From positions 46,250,870 through 46,314,869 of the forward strand of contig CM051456.1 of assembly GCA_028274465.1 (NCBI GenBank): 64,000 nt of DNA. The letters run 5' to 3'. This document shows positions 31,146 to 42,161 of the stretch, piece after piece. This DNA is from Plantago ovata (taxonomy: Eukaryota > Streptophyta > Magnoliopsida > Lamiales > Plantaginaceae). A program made the translations under genes and the position numbers. Below the pieces are notes generated by a model that made no database searches, was not told the DNA's origin, and worked only from the letters and a program-made list of their open reading frames with translations. Position 1 is the stretch's first letter. Each line of letters opens with the position of its first letter.

Positions 31146-32352
31146 TGATGTACGAGATTGTCACACTCAATTAATCAAATAAATTTGTTTTTAGCCAAAG
31201 GCAACTCACAACTACAACGAAAACCTATGCACGTAGTATAGAAGTAAAATAACCTCGAGTGTCGATCTCTAAGGACTATAACTAGCTTTATCTAATTTAA
31301 CTTAAACTATAAATCAGGAATCAAGTAAAGCACATATTTTTCTTATCAATATAATGTAAGTTAGTGATAGTATGACCAATCAAAGCAACGGGTAATAATC
31401 ATGCATGAAGTACTTGAAGTTTGTATAGAAATCTATGATCATGAATTGTCCTATGTGTTCCTTTCAATTCAACACTACGAAGATAGATGGCTTAGATAGA
31501 TCAAAGAAATAAAACAATAAATCAAGTCTTAAACGCGCGAAGCCACTCATGCATAATCAAGAACCCTAGCTAAGAAATCACATACTATCACCAACGATAG
31601 ATTTAGCTACTCATAGATAAATTGCAATCAACAAGAATCAAAGCAAGATTGAATGAAAACATGTTGAATGAAATAAATAAAAGCAGAAAAATTGTGAGAT
31701 ACAAGTTACCAACGAAGGTTGTCAATCTCCGATGAATTGGTAACTCACAAGCAAGAATCGAGAATCAAAGATGTCCAATTTCTATGCTTAAGCTTCCAAA
31801 TCAATAAGAAAAAGAGTCTTCTATGCTAATAATTTCCAAAACAGGCTCTGGAGAATTTGTCTCTCAAAATAAGGTGAAAAGGTGTGTAAAACGAACTAAA
31901 TTGGCGAAACTATATATAGAGTGCGGAAACTGGGGGGCGAATCGCCTGGGGTCCCAGGCGAACCGCCTGGCACCGGGCGAACCGCCTGGCACCGGGCGAA
32001 CCGCCTGGGAACTCCAGGTCGGTGGAGACGCGTTTTCTTCTATCTTTTCCTTTTTGGACTCAAATTTTGCCTTCTAGTGACCTTTAAGCCTTGAAACTCG
32101 TCCCCTAGGCCTCCAAACTCGTCCGGAAACTTCTAGATACACCATGGATGACCTCGAAGCACCAGAACTTCGTCCTCTTCAACAATATTGCCCATAAAAA
32201 TACGTTTTTCACCTAAAACCTGAAAAATGCAAAGAAAAGGGAAACATGACACTATTCTAATAAAATGCACTAAAATATAAGCTAAATTAACCTAGAGGAT
32301 AGATAAATTGGTGAAAAAGACTCGAATGAAAGTGTAAAATACACGTTCATCA
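31146..32352 (-). repeat. Element B 5' LTR
   Basis: 1,207 bases. Longer than its partner mainly because of two extra 19-base CACCGGGCGAACCGCCTGG units upstream of the TATA box. Confidence 0.9.
31911..32005 (-). promoter_or_regulatory. Putative LTR promoter of element B
   Basis: TATATATA at 31911-31918, preceded in the sense direction by four GGCGA(A)YCGCC palindromes (31936-32005). The same pairing is in the 3' LTR and in elements A and C. Transcription start not determined. Confidence 0.6.
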
Positions 32353-34764
32353 CTGAGAATATGAGAGATCTTCTGGGAGGATGGAGTGGATAAAGGTCTG
32401 AAGCTTAAGTAAAGAAGTTCTTTCCTTTTCAGAAGAGGGATGTAGATAAAGATCTGAGAAATCCATTCTTCTGTATCTTTGCCAGTTGCTGATAGATTTC
32501 ACAACCTTGGTCAAAGTGTTCTTTTTGAAGTTTGAGTAAAGCTCTTCTGAGCTGACTGCATGGACTTCAGTGATGAGAGTTGCTTCTATACTCTCCTTTT
32601 GAGCCTGAAAAAGAACAATGTTAGTTTCAGGAATGTTTTTTAATGTAGTTTTAGAGTCTAAAATTGATTCATGATTTACCTGCGGTTTTTTAGCAAGCTC
32701 ATGTTGCACACTTGGTTGTGCAGTTTCTACATCCAATACAGTAGGAGCTGTGGTAGCTTCCTTGTTTTGTTCATCCTGAAATAACACTTTGTGAGATACA
32801 AGTACTAAGTTTTTAAACTTCGTAATTTTACCAAAATTTGCATCTACCTGCTGAGCAGGAGTTGTTGATTCTGGTGCAGAAGCCTCAGCAAGCTTCTGTC
32901 TTGTATCTTGAGAAGTCTGTAAACAAACAATAATGTTAGCTAATGATAATGTATCAGATAGAGAAGTTTTGCCTTTAATTGAGTTATCTACCTACTAAAG
33001 AACAACAGGAGGTGACTCAGTCCTTTCAGCATCGTTGGTCTCTTCAATATCTGGGATCGTATCTTCAACAGACTTCTTTTCATGCTCTTGTTGAGAAAGC
33101 TGTGTGTTATCAGCATTCTCCCTTGTCTCTGAAATGACAGGTTGAGCAGAAGTATCTTGACCTCTTAATTCACTACTTGTCATAATAAGATCCACTAATT
33201 TGTTGGAGTTGTCATCAATCTCCATATCCATTTCCTGGCTTATGTCAGTGAGTACCAGTTGGATCTTTTCTATTGAAGTAGTTTCTGGAGCTGGTGAACT
33301 AGGTCTTGCATTCTCAACATCATGTGATGCGTCGTCGAACGATACTTCATTTTGAGTTTCAGCAAACTCAATGTTTTGACTAGTTGCTGTCTCAACCACT
33401 GTTTCTTCAGCAACTTGTGTTGTTTCAGCAACTTCTCTTTCTGCATTAGTTGCTTGTACATCAACTGTCTTTTTTTCAACTGTTGCTTTGTTAGCAACAT
33501 CTTCAGCAAAAGCAGCCTTTCTTAGGTCTGCAGCAATATCACTTGATGGTTCAAGTGTAGTGTCATCAAGATTACCTACCATGTAGATATCATCAATTCT
33601 AGCTAAGACAAGATTTGCATTTCCACTTCCTTGAGTTCTTTCTTCAGTGATTGTATCCAAATTAATTGGATTAGTAGAAGTGTCAGCAGGTGTTTCTACA
33701 TCAACCACTTGAGCAGGTTGCTTTTCAGCAATTGCTGGAGTATCATCATCAGGAACATCATGGACAATAGGAACTGATTTCCTGGCAGTTGTCTTCTTCC
33801 TTGGGAAGGTTTTTGTCCTTGATTTCTTTGGGACAGGATCAGCTGATGAGGCAGCAGTCTGAGTATCATCATCAGCTTTCCTTTCATTACTCTTCTTTCT
33901 GGGGGCTTTTGTGTCAGTAAGCATAGCAGCATCAGCAACGTTGGAGTCAGTTGCTTTCTTGGATTTCTTCTTGTCAGCATCCAAGGGTTTGTGCGGATTG
34001 TAGAAAGATCTACCCACATTACATACTGACTTATTTATATGTAGTGGGTTTCTGAGCGTAATCTTGAAATGTTTCAAGATGTAGCAGATCTTTAAGCCAT
34101 ACATAACTGGATACATAGGTGAGACACTGTTGTCTTCCACCTCGACATTGAACTTTACAATATATTCAACAAGTCTGTTGAAGATGTATTTTGCCCAGTT
34201 TATGTCAGATCCATTTTCATGGATATGTTTCAGCAAAGGCCATCTTTTCAGGCCTACTTGGTCTATTCCTCCAACTTGAGAGTCTAGAACTTTGATGATC
34301 AGCAAAGCAACTAGTCCTAGAGAGTAAGAGATATGCTTTCTTTTTGTAGATTTGTCCCAATTTACAGGGGCAATTTCATTCTTCTTCACGTTGTTATTTC
34401 TAACATCACTATAGAAGGCTTTAATCTCATCCTCTGTAGCAGTAATATCATCTTTAGTTCCAGTGGTTGGAATCTGAAAGATGGTTGCTAAATCAATCCA
34501 TTTCAGGACGATTTGTTTTCCTTTAACAGTTGTAGAAATCACTTTTTCAGCGATTCCTTGTTCATTTGTCACTGACTGGATCTCAGCGTTGTTGTAAAAC
34601 TTCATCGTGTCTACAACACTCACCTTTTTGGGATAAGTTGTGATGAAGTGGAGCAATCCTTGTTGGTTTATGTAGCTCAAGGCTTCAAGGTTTTCAGTAG
34701 CCAATTCTTCTTCATAGAAGTATCTAATATACTTCTCTTTGGAGAAACCTCCCCATTGCGTCAT
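32350..34764 (-). mobile_element. Sirevirus env-like region, proximal part
   Basis: A long open stretch (34764-32995, 589 codons) and a shorter one (32787-32350). The first ~200 residues form a compact domain (GGFSKEKYIRYFYEEEL, EDEIKAFYSDVRN, KWPLL-type and YGLKICYILKHFKI segments) that resembles the 'putative plant transposon protein' regions I know from Sirevirus env-like genes. The remainder is acidic and low in complexity, with a basic KKSRTKTFPRKKTTARK-type patch. There is no clear signal peptide. Cut by element B. Confidence 0.6.
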
Positions 34765-36038
34765 TTGTTCACACTTTTTAGTGTTTAGAAATGCAGAAGG
34801 TATAGGTCTTTGTTGGCCGACGGAGTTTGTACCGGAGTGGAAGTAGTGCTTGTTCCAGCACTGTCTGCCTTTGAGGCTTTGGAAACCCTTGAGTATTGTG
34901 TTCTGGGAGCCATCTTTATATAGTAGAGTGAATAAGGTAGCAAAGGTACGAACAAAGATGCTTTTTGACCGGAGGTACAGTGTTCTTAGAGCACAGGCTA
35001 GAGATTTGCAAAGAAAAGGAAATTTGGGAGTTAAAGAATTTTGTCTTTGTTCAACTCCTCTTATTTATAGTATCTCTGTTTGTGTGAGATACTCAATGAA
35101 TTTGAGTTCTTAGCAAGGGAAAAACAGAGAACACGGAGTTAGTGGTGTACTTTGCATTTAATGCGTAGTGGTCCACTAACTCGAAACCGTTAGAGCGTGT
35201 TTTTACTTTATGATATTAACCGTTGGATCAACAGCTGACTTTAATCGATGGCCACGATTGTATTTCATGTCATGATTATTATCAAGTGTATCGGTGCCAA
35301 GATTAACGTGATAATAAATTTTACCTTTAATCAAGGGATTTACTCCATTACTTCAGTGACTAATAGCTTGCTGAAGTAAAAGAGAATCTTTTCAGCTAAA
35401 TTTTGAACTTTCTGACTTTAGCACTTACTTCTCAAGTAATCAAGCCTTATATTTGCTGAAAAATTCTCCCTTAATTTTATATCTCTTTTCTTTAAGGCCA
35501 AAGGAATTTTTGAGTTCCCGTCTCAGTAAATTCTTTTCTTTTGTGTTGAGATATTAAGGTAACTTCTTTTAGTAATAACAAATATGCTCTTTGCTGAGTT
35601 CCCGTCTCAGAATGCATCTTTGATGCTTGAATACCTTTTTCAGCATCCTTGGTTGTTTGAATTCCCGTTTCAGCAAACTACATGTTCTTACGCTACTGGG
35701 TGCCTGTCTCAGTAAGTAAACAAGTTTCCTAACAAATGACCAGTTTGAAGGAACTTTTGCTGAATACATGTTTCAGCAAACACTTGCAACCATTGTTTAA
35801 AGGAACCATAAATTCTCTTATGAACCAAAGGGACTTTCAAGGGATTGTGTTGATCAATTAAGCACAATTTTGGTTTGCTGAGTACCCGTTTCAGCAACCA
35901 AAATAATATTCCCTTTTACTGAGGTAGTTCAATCAATCCAAGGTTATACCTTAGCATTGCGAACCTGTTATCTAGAAGGGGCTTGGTAAAGATGTGAGCA
36001 AATTGATCATCAGTACCTATCTTGATAACCTCAATGTC
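34765..36038 (-). other. Sirevirus non-coding block between pol and env-like region
   Basis: No coding domain. It contains six irregularly spaced copies of a CCCGTYTCAG(CA)A motif between 35514 and 35897. Sirevirus non-coding DNA is known to hold conserved repeated motifs, so this may be an instance. Confidence 0.6.
35514..35897. repeat. Six dispersed CCCGTYTCAGCAA-like repeats
   Basis: Copies at 35514, 35601, 35664, 35702, 35766 and 35884; the core is CCCGT(C/T)TCAG followed by CAA or TAA. Spacing is irregular (38-118 bases), so it is not a simple tandem array. Related TCTCAGCAAGT words fill the LTR. Confidence 0.75.
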
Positions 36039-36425
36039 TCATTTTTCCACATGATCCCTTATAAAATAGTATCTAATATCAATGTGCTTTGTCCTTGAGT
36101 GAAACTTAGGATTTTGCGTGATAGCAATAGCACTTGTAGTATCACAAAAGATTGGTGTTTTCTTTGCAAAACTATCATAATCTATTAGTTGTTGCTGAAT
36201 CCATAGGATTTGATCAGTACAACAACCCGCTGCAATATATTCAGATTTAGTGGATGAATTGGCCACACAGGTTTGCTTCTTGCTCAACCATAATATTAGT
36301 CTGGTACCTAGAAACTGACATGTTCCAGAGGTACTTTTTCCGATCAAGAGTTGATCCTCCATGATCAACATCAGAATAACCGACCAATTCCAATCCAGAA
36401 TCTTTTGGATACCATAATCCAACAT
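36039..36425 (-). mobile_element. Sirevirus RNase H domain
   Basis: Copia RNase H motifs: SGTCQFLG, WLSKKQ.. with STKSEYIAA, an FCDTTSAI segment and KHIDIRYYFIRDHV near the end. Final pol domain, in a broken reading frame. Confidence 0.9.
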
Positions 36426-37567
36426 AGACTGTGCCTTTGACGTATTTCAGTATCTTAATAGCTTTCTTGTAGTGTGATTCTCTAGGATCATATTGAAATC
36501 TTGCACACTCACAAACAACATACTGAATGTCAGGCCTACTTGTTGTTAAATACAACAAGGAACCAATGAGCTTCCTATACTTGTGTTCATCGACACTTTT
36601 GTCTTCTTTAGTATAGCCCAATTTGGTACCAACGCTCATAGGGATCTTTTCAGGTTTCTCTTCCTCTTTGATCCTAAACTTTATGAGCATTTCCTTTGCA
36701 TACTTTGCTTGATTCATGAATATTCCATCTTTGAGTTTCTTGACTTGCAATCCTAGGAAATAATTCAATTTGCCCATCATGCTCATTTCAAACTTGTTAG
36801 TCATGAGCTTGGCAAAATCATCACAAAGTTGCTTGTCCTTAGGCCCAAATATTATGTCATCCACATAAATTTGGACTAACAGTATTTTACCATCATGGTT
36901 CATGGTAAACAATGTTTTATCAACTTCACCTTTCTTGAAACCATTATCCAGCAAGAACTTAGCCAAGGTATCATACCAAGCTCTTGGTGCTTGCTTTAGA
37001 CCATATACAACTTTATGAAGCTTGTATGTCATCTTGGTTTCTGAGGGAAGTTCAAAGCCAGGGGTTGTTCTAGATAGACTTCTTCACCGAGTTCAACATT
37101 TAGAAATACACTTTTAACATCCATTTGGTAAACTATAAAGTCATTATGAGCAGCAAAGACCAAGAAAAGTCTAATTGCATCCAATCTTGCAACTGGAGCA
37201 TATGACTCATCATAGTTCAGTCCTTCAGTCTGACAGTAACCTTGAGCAACAAGACGTGCTTTGTTCCTTGTTACCTTGAACACCCACTTAGTACCAATTG
37301 CTTTCTTTCCTTCAACAAGGGGTACAATAACTTTCCAGATTTTGTTCCTTTCGAATTGATCCAGTGCTTCTTGCATTGCCTTGATCCATTCAGAATGCTT
37401 TAAAGCTTCTTCTATGGTCTTGGGTTCAATTTCTGAAACAAAGCAAGAGAACAAAACTTCTATCTCAACAGCCATAGCTTCTTCAGCAACTTCTTTGTTA
37501 GTAGAGACTTTGGATCTAGTCACTTGGCGTTCGTCAAGATCACCAATCATATCCTTAGAGGGATGAT
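36247..37567 (-). mobile_element. Sirevirus reverse transcriptase domain
   Basis: RVT_2-type motifs in order: ALDQFERNKIWKV, GTKWVFKVTRNK, RLVAQGYCQ, SYAPVARLDAIR, YQMDVKSVFLN, YGLKQAPRAWYDTL, the catalytic IYVDDIIFG, YFLGLQVKK and SLLYLTTSRPDI. Copies RNA to DNA inside Gag particles. Broken into overlapping open stretches. Confidence 0.95.
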
Positions 37568-37666
37568 CTGTAATCCATTTGTTAACATGCTTTCTGCTCT
37601 TAGGATCTTGATATGTATGCGTTTCAGCATGTATTTGTTCAGTACTTCTGATTTTTGGTTGTGACT

Positions 37667-38982
37667 CTATTGGGTGGGTTCATCAGCAACTACTTGATCA
37701 GTATTGTTGGTTTGAGGTAACTCATTAGTAGGCACAGATGATTGCTCAATTTCAGCAATCTTAGGAGCAATTGAGTCTTTTGCTGGAAATTCCTTATCAT
37801 GAACTATATTCATCTTGTCATTACTTGGCTTTGGCCTTTCATCATCAGATTCATCATTTAGCTCAATGAGTTTGGCTTTTTCCGCTCTTTTCTCAGCTTC
37901 CTGTTCTTGTATGATCAACTTCTTCATACTTTCTGAAACTTCTTTTCAGTGGGAACTCCTTGTTTCTTCTCATGGAAAACAACATGCATTGATTCTTCAA
38001 TCTTTTGTGCTTTCTTGCTGTAAACTCTATAAGCTTTGTTGTGCAAGGAGTAACCAATAAAAATAGCTTCGTCTTCTTTTGGTTGAAATGTCCTTAGGTA
38101 TTCTCTACCATTGTTAAGAACAAAACACTTACAACCAAACACTCTTAGATGTGTGATACTTGGAGATCTTCCAATAAATAGCTCATATGGAGTTTTATTG
38201 TACTCCTTGTTAATCAAGCATCTATTCTGAGTGTAGCAAGCTGTATTAACAGCTTCAACCCAATAGGATTGACTTATTTCAGTGCTAGCAAGCATAGTCC
38301 TTGTGGCTTCCTTAAGAGTTCTGTTCTTCCTTTCAGCAACTCCATTTTGCGGAGGGGTTCTTACTGAAGATAACTCATGTTGTATGCCTTTAGAAGTGCA
38401 ATACTCAGTTATGTACTGGTTTACAAACTCAGTACCATGGTCAGTTCGAATGATTTGTACCTTGTCATTTTTCATGACTTCAAGCTTATTCAGCAAGTTA
38501 GGTATTTCATTCTTAGTTTCTGATTTGTGCTTAATGAAAATAACCCAAGTAAATCTTGAGTAATCATCCACAACAACTAGACCATACTTTTTGCCAGCAT
38601 AACTTGTTGCTAAAGATTCAAACAAGTCCATATGAAGCAACTGTAGAGGTTTTGTACTTCACTGGACCGATTTGTTCTTGAAGGTGGAATTTGTTTGCTT
38701 TCCTTGCTGACAAGCTGAGCAAACTCCGTCCTTCTTGTAAGTAAGTTTTGGTAGCCCAACTACAAGTCCTTTCTTAGACAGCTTATTCAGCGTCTTGAAA
38801 TTCAGGTGACTTGTTCTTTTATGCCAAAGCCATGCATTTTCAGCAAGGCCTCCTTGGTCAGCAACAAGACATTTTTCAATCATTGCTGAAGACCAGTCCA
38901 CATTATATAAACTTCCATTTCTTCTAGCAATTAGAATTGTCTTTTTGGTTTGTCTCAAAGTCAATGTGTCTACATTCATCAC
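37667..38982 (-). mobile_element. Sirevirus integrase domain
   Basis: GAG-pre-integrase zinc motif (LWHKRTSHLNF then CSACQQGK) followed by the DDE core: HMDLFE, IIRTDHGTEF and PPQNGVAERKNR supply D, D and E. Copia integrase C-terminal segments FGCKCFVLN and FIGYS follow, then an acidic linker to RT. Several breaks. Confidence 0.93.
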
Positions 38983-39290
38983 TCTTGATCTTTATGAAAT
39001 AGCCTTCGTCAGCAAACTGACTCATGCTAAACAAGTTGAACTTGAGATTCTTGATGTGTAGTACTCCTTTGATAGTTATGCATCCAATTTTGACATCCCC
39101 AAATCCTTTTGTAGGGACAAGTTCTCCACCAACAAACCTTATTGTTGGACCTTTAGACCACCGTCTATAGTTTATAAGGTTTTTCTTGTTGCCCGTCATG
39201 TGCTTTCCGCAGCCACTGTCAATGTGCCAAACTGCATTGTTTGTCTCCGTGGCTGAAGTCTGCACAAGCAAGAGCAAACATGTTAATTAT
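38983..39290 (-). mobile_element. Sirevirus protease domain
   Basis: Copia aspartic protease signature VWHIDSGCGKHMTG, then VLHIKNLKFNLFSMSQF near its end. Cleaves the Gag-Pol precursor. Confidence 0.88.
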
Positions 39291-40756
39291 CTAAGATTGG
39301 ATGTCCATTAACATGTTCAGGAAAGCGTCCAGTGGAAACCCAAGTCTTGACTTTTTCAATCTTGACTTGTTTCCTACTTGCTGAGGAACTAGATGGTTTA
39401 GACCCAAAAGACTTTTGATCATTGCTGGTCAAATCCACTTTCGGATGTGGTGGCTTGTTTGGGTTTCCCTTTTGTTGAACATACTTTTCAGTAAGTTCTT
39501 TTCTAGCAAGATTTCTTCTAGTTCTAGCATTTTGAGTATTGTTCGTACTCATAGGCTTGGATTTTTTCAGTTCTTTTGAAGTATCTTTGCTGACTCTGCT
39601 TGTACTCGTGAAAGAGTTGGTTTTGCATATTCTTGTAACCAAGTCCACTTTTCGGAGAACGCTGAGTCATTTTTCAGCAAGCTTAGTTGATTCAGGTTTG
39701 TCAGCAAAGGTCTTCTGAGTACTTCTTTCTGTAATCTTCCCAAATTGCTTTTTAGCAACTTGTTTGGCAGGTTGTTTGTTAGCAACCTTTTTCTTACCAG
39801 ATTGCTTTTCAGCAACCTGTTTATCTTTTGAAGTCTTGTTACTTTGAGTAGCAACAACGGGCTTCTTGGTCATAGGTACTTGATTGCTTGTTTCAGCAAC
39901 CTTTGATTGACCAATTTGATAGAGTTCTGGTTGACCACTATCAGTAGAACGAACAAAGGTTATTGGTGATTTGTCTTTACTCAAGAGTATCACGTCATCA
40001 CCTTCATAAGTGGCACCTAAACCTTCTTTCTGAGATGGATCTCTCAGATAAGAGTTTAGTTCAGTTGGAGTGTTACTAGCATTTGCATAAGATTTGAAAT
40101 TGACTTTCATCTTTTTCATCTCTTGTATTTCAGCAAGTAACTTCAGAATTGAAGATTGGTATTCTTCCAACTCTGTTGCCATTTGAGTATTTTTCTCTGT
40201 AGTTTCAGCGTCTAACTTTTTAAGATGCAATATTTTAGCATCTTTTCTTTCTGACTCAGCACTTAGCACAATGTACTTTTCAGTAGTTTGCTTGGTCAGA
40301 AGTTTAGCATTCTGTAGTTTCTCTTGCTGTTTGCTCAGAGTTTTCTCAAATCTTTTGATTTCTCATTGAATTATATCAAGATCAATCTCATCTTCACTTT
40401 CTGAATCAGGTCAGAGGTAGTAGAAAATTACCAGATCAGTCATGAGGCAAAACTCATAGTTTGACACATCCGGGTAAGCTTCCATGGTGATTCCACAAAC
40501 TTCTTTGCCTATCTCCACGTCCAGTGTAGCTTCCTCTTCTTCAGTGTCTGAACTTTCTACCTCACTGTCTTCAGAACTTGTCTCAATGCATAGGGCATCG
40601 ATTTTTGCTTGAAGCTTCTTCTTTTCTTCAGCAATCAAAGACTTTTGAACTTTTTCTTCTTTTCAGCAGACTTCCCTTTTAGAAAAGGACAATTTGCTTT
40701 GAAGTGTCCAGGCTTTTAGCAATAAAGGCAAAGATCATTACCAACTTCTGGTTCTT
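39291..40756 (-). mobile_element. Sirevirus gag, C-terminal part
   Basis: Starts with a CCHC zinc-knuckle region (CLYC...GHFKANC, about 40680-40740), then an acidic Glu/Asp stretch, coiled-coil-prone sequence and Lys-rich KKVANKQPAKQVAKKQ-type tracts. Nucleocapsid part of Gag. Separated from the N-terminal part by element A; broken. Confidence 0.75.
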
Positions 40757-41999
40757 TGATGAATGTGTATTTTACACTTTCATTCGAGTCTTTTTCATCT
40801 AATTTAGCTATCCTCTATGTTAATTTAGCTATATTTTAGTACATTTTATTAGAATAGTGTCACGTTTCCCTTTAGATTTTATTTTACAGGTTTTGGTTGA
40901 AATTCGGAGATTTACGGGCAATTATATTGAAGTCTACAAGGAATTGGTGTTCCAGAAGCCTATTTGGAGTATCTGAAGGTTTCCGGATAGGAATTGGAGT
41001 CTAGGGGTCGAATCTGGAGGTTAGAAGGCCATTAGAAGTCTGAAACCGAGTCCGAAAAGGTGAAGAAATCCAACGTTTACACTGTGGGGCGAACCGCCGG
41101 AGTCACGGGGCGAACCGCCGCGGGGTAAAATCGGGCCTATATATAGTTGCGAGTTTTCTCTCCGAAAATCATATCTTTCCAAGCCTACTTTCTCACCTCT
41201 CTCTATAGTTTTAGGTAGGAACTTCCCGGGGCCTGTCCTGGGAGTTCCGTAGCTTAGGGGATACTTTTTCATAGCAAATTGGAGCGCGTAGGATCGCAAT
41301 CATCCGGAGATTGACAACCTTCGGTAACTTTGTATCTTACAACTTTTATCTACTTATTTTATATTCTTTCAATATGTTTTCTTCTATGATTGCTATTGAT
41401 TGCATGCCTATGAGTAGCTAAATTTATCGTTGGTGGTAGTATGTGAATTCTTAGCGAGGGAAGATAATCATGCTAATGGCTATATCGCACATTATACTCC
41501 GTGTCATTGCTTTATTTCGTTGATCAGTTGAACACCAAAATTCTCGTATGTTGTATTGATAATTATGCACACTTGGACACTTGTCAACCAATCAGACCAA
41601 ATTATCTTCGTAGTGTTGAATAATTACGGAACACATTAGGACGTTAGTTGTTGATGAGTCAGACCCATATTATCTTCGTAGTGCTTAATACTTGCAACAA
41701 GGACACAAGATTGATTCAAAGATCTCTATGCAAGACCGAGGAATTTATGCATGATTATCAACCCATTATGTTAAGAAGGACCATACTATCACCAACCTCC
41801 ATTATTTGCTTGAAAACCCCCTATTGCTTTCTATCTGCTGTTTTATATTCTTAATTAGATTTGATAAAGCTAGTATAGTCCTGAGAGAACGACACTCGAG
41901 TCATTCTACTACTACACTACGGTTTTGGTTGTAGTTGTGAATTGCCTTTGGCTATTACAAATTTATTTGATTGTTCGAGTCTGACAATCTCGTTCATCA
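40757..41999 (+). repeat. Element A 5' LTR
   Basis: 1,243 bases, TGATGAATG...CTCGTTCATCA. Open stretches in it (for example 41648-41854) recur in the 3' LTR and are not genes. Confidence 0.93.
41088..41145 (+). promoter_or_regulatory. Putative LTR promoter of element A
   Basis: Two GGCGAACCGCC motifs (41088-41098, 41109-41119) followed by TATATATA at 41138-41145. The same arrangement is in the 3' LTR (TATA at 48121-48128). Confidence 0.6.
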
Positions 42000-42002
42000 A
42001 AT

Positions 42003-42020
42003 TGGCGTCGTTGCCGGGGA
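42003..42020 (+). promoter_or_regulatory. Element A primer-binding site (tRNA-Asp)
   Basis: TGGCGTCGTTGCCGGGGA three bases past the LTR, complementary with one mismatch to the tRNA-Asp 3' end. Confidence 0.9.
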
Positions 42021-42161
42021 CTATACTCCTTTTTTCTGTTTAATTTTTTTATATTTACAGCTTTAGATTCCTAATTCTTTTAGTTTTAGTTTTCCTTTTT
42101 TATCTCTCTCTGCTTTCCTATTTGTTTCTAATCACCTTTCCTAGTCTGTCACTGATAGTGT

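Larger units (their letters stand above)
26812..32352 (-). mobile_element. Athila-like non-autonomous element B
   Basis: 5,541 bases flanked by CTGAG (26807-26811 and 32353-32357) within the Sirevirus env-like region. Minus-strand order: 5' LTR 32352-31146, tRNA-Asp primer site, gag-like frame, long 3' non-coding region with two hairpins and a purine tract, polypurine tract, 3' LTR 27979-26812. No protease, RT or integrase is recognised. The LTRs differ by roughly 2-3% by eye plus short tandem-repeat differences, so it is fairly young. Ends and primer site look whole; coding capacity is reduced. Confidence 0.9.

Noticed and set aside
41648-41854. 68-codon frame repeated at 48631
   Set aside because: The duplicate is simply the other LTR of element A.
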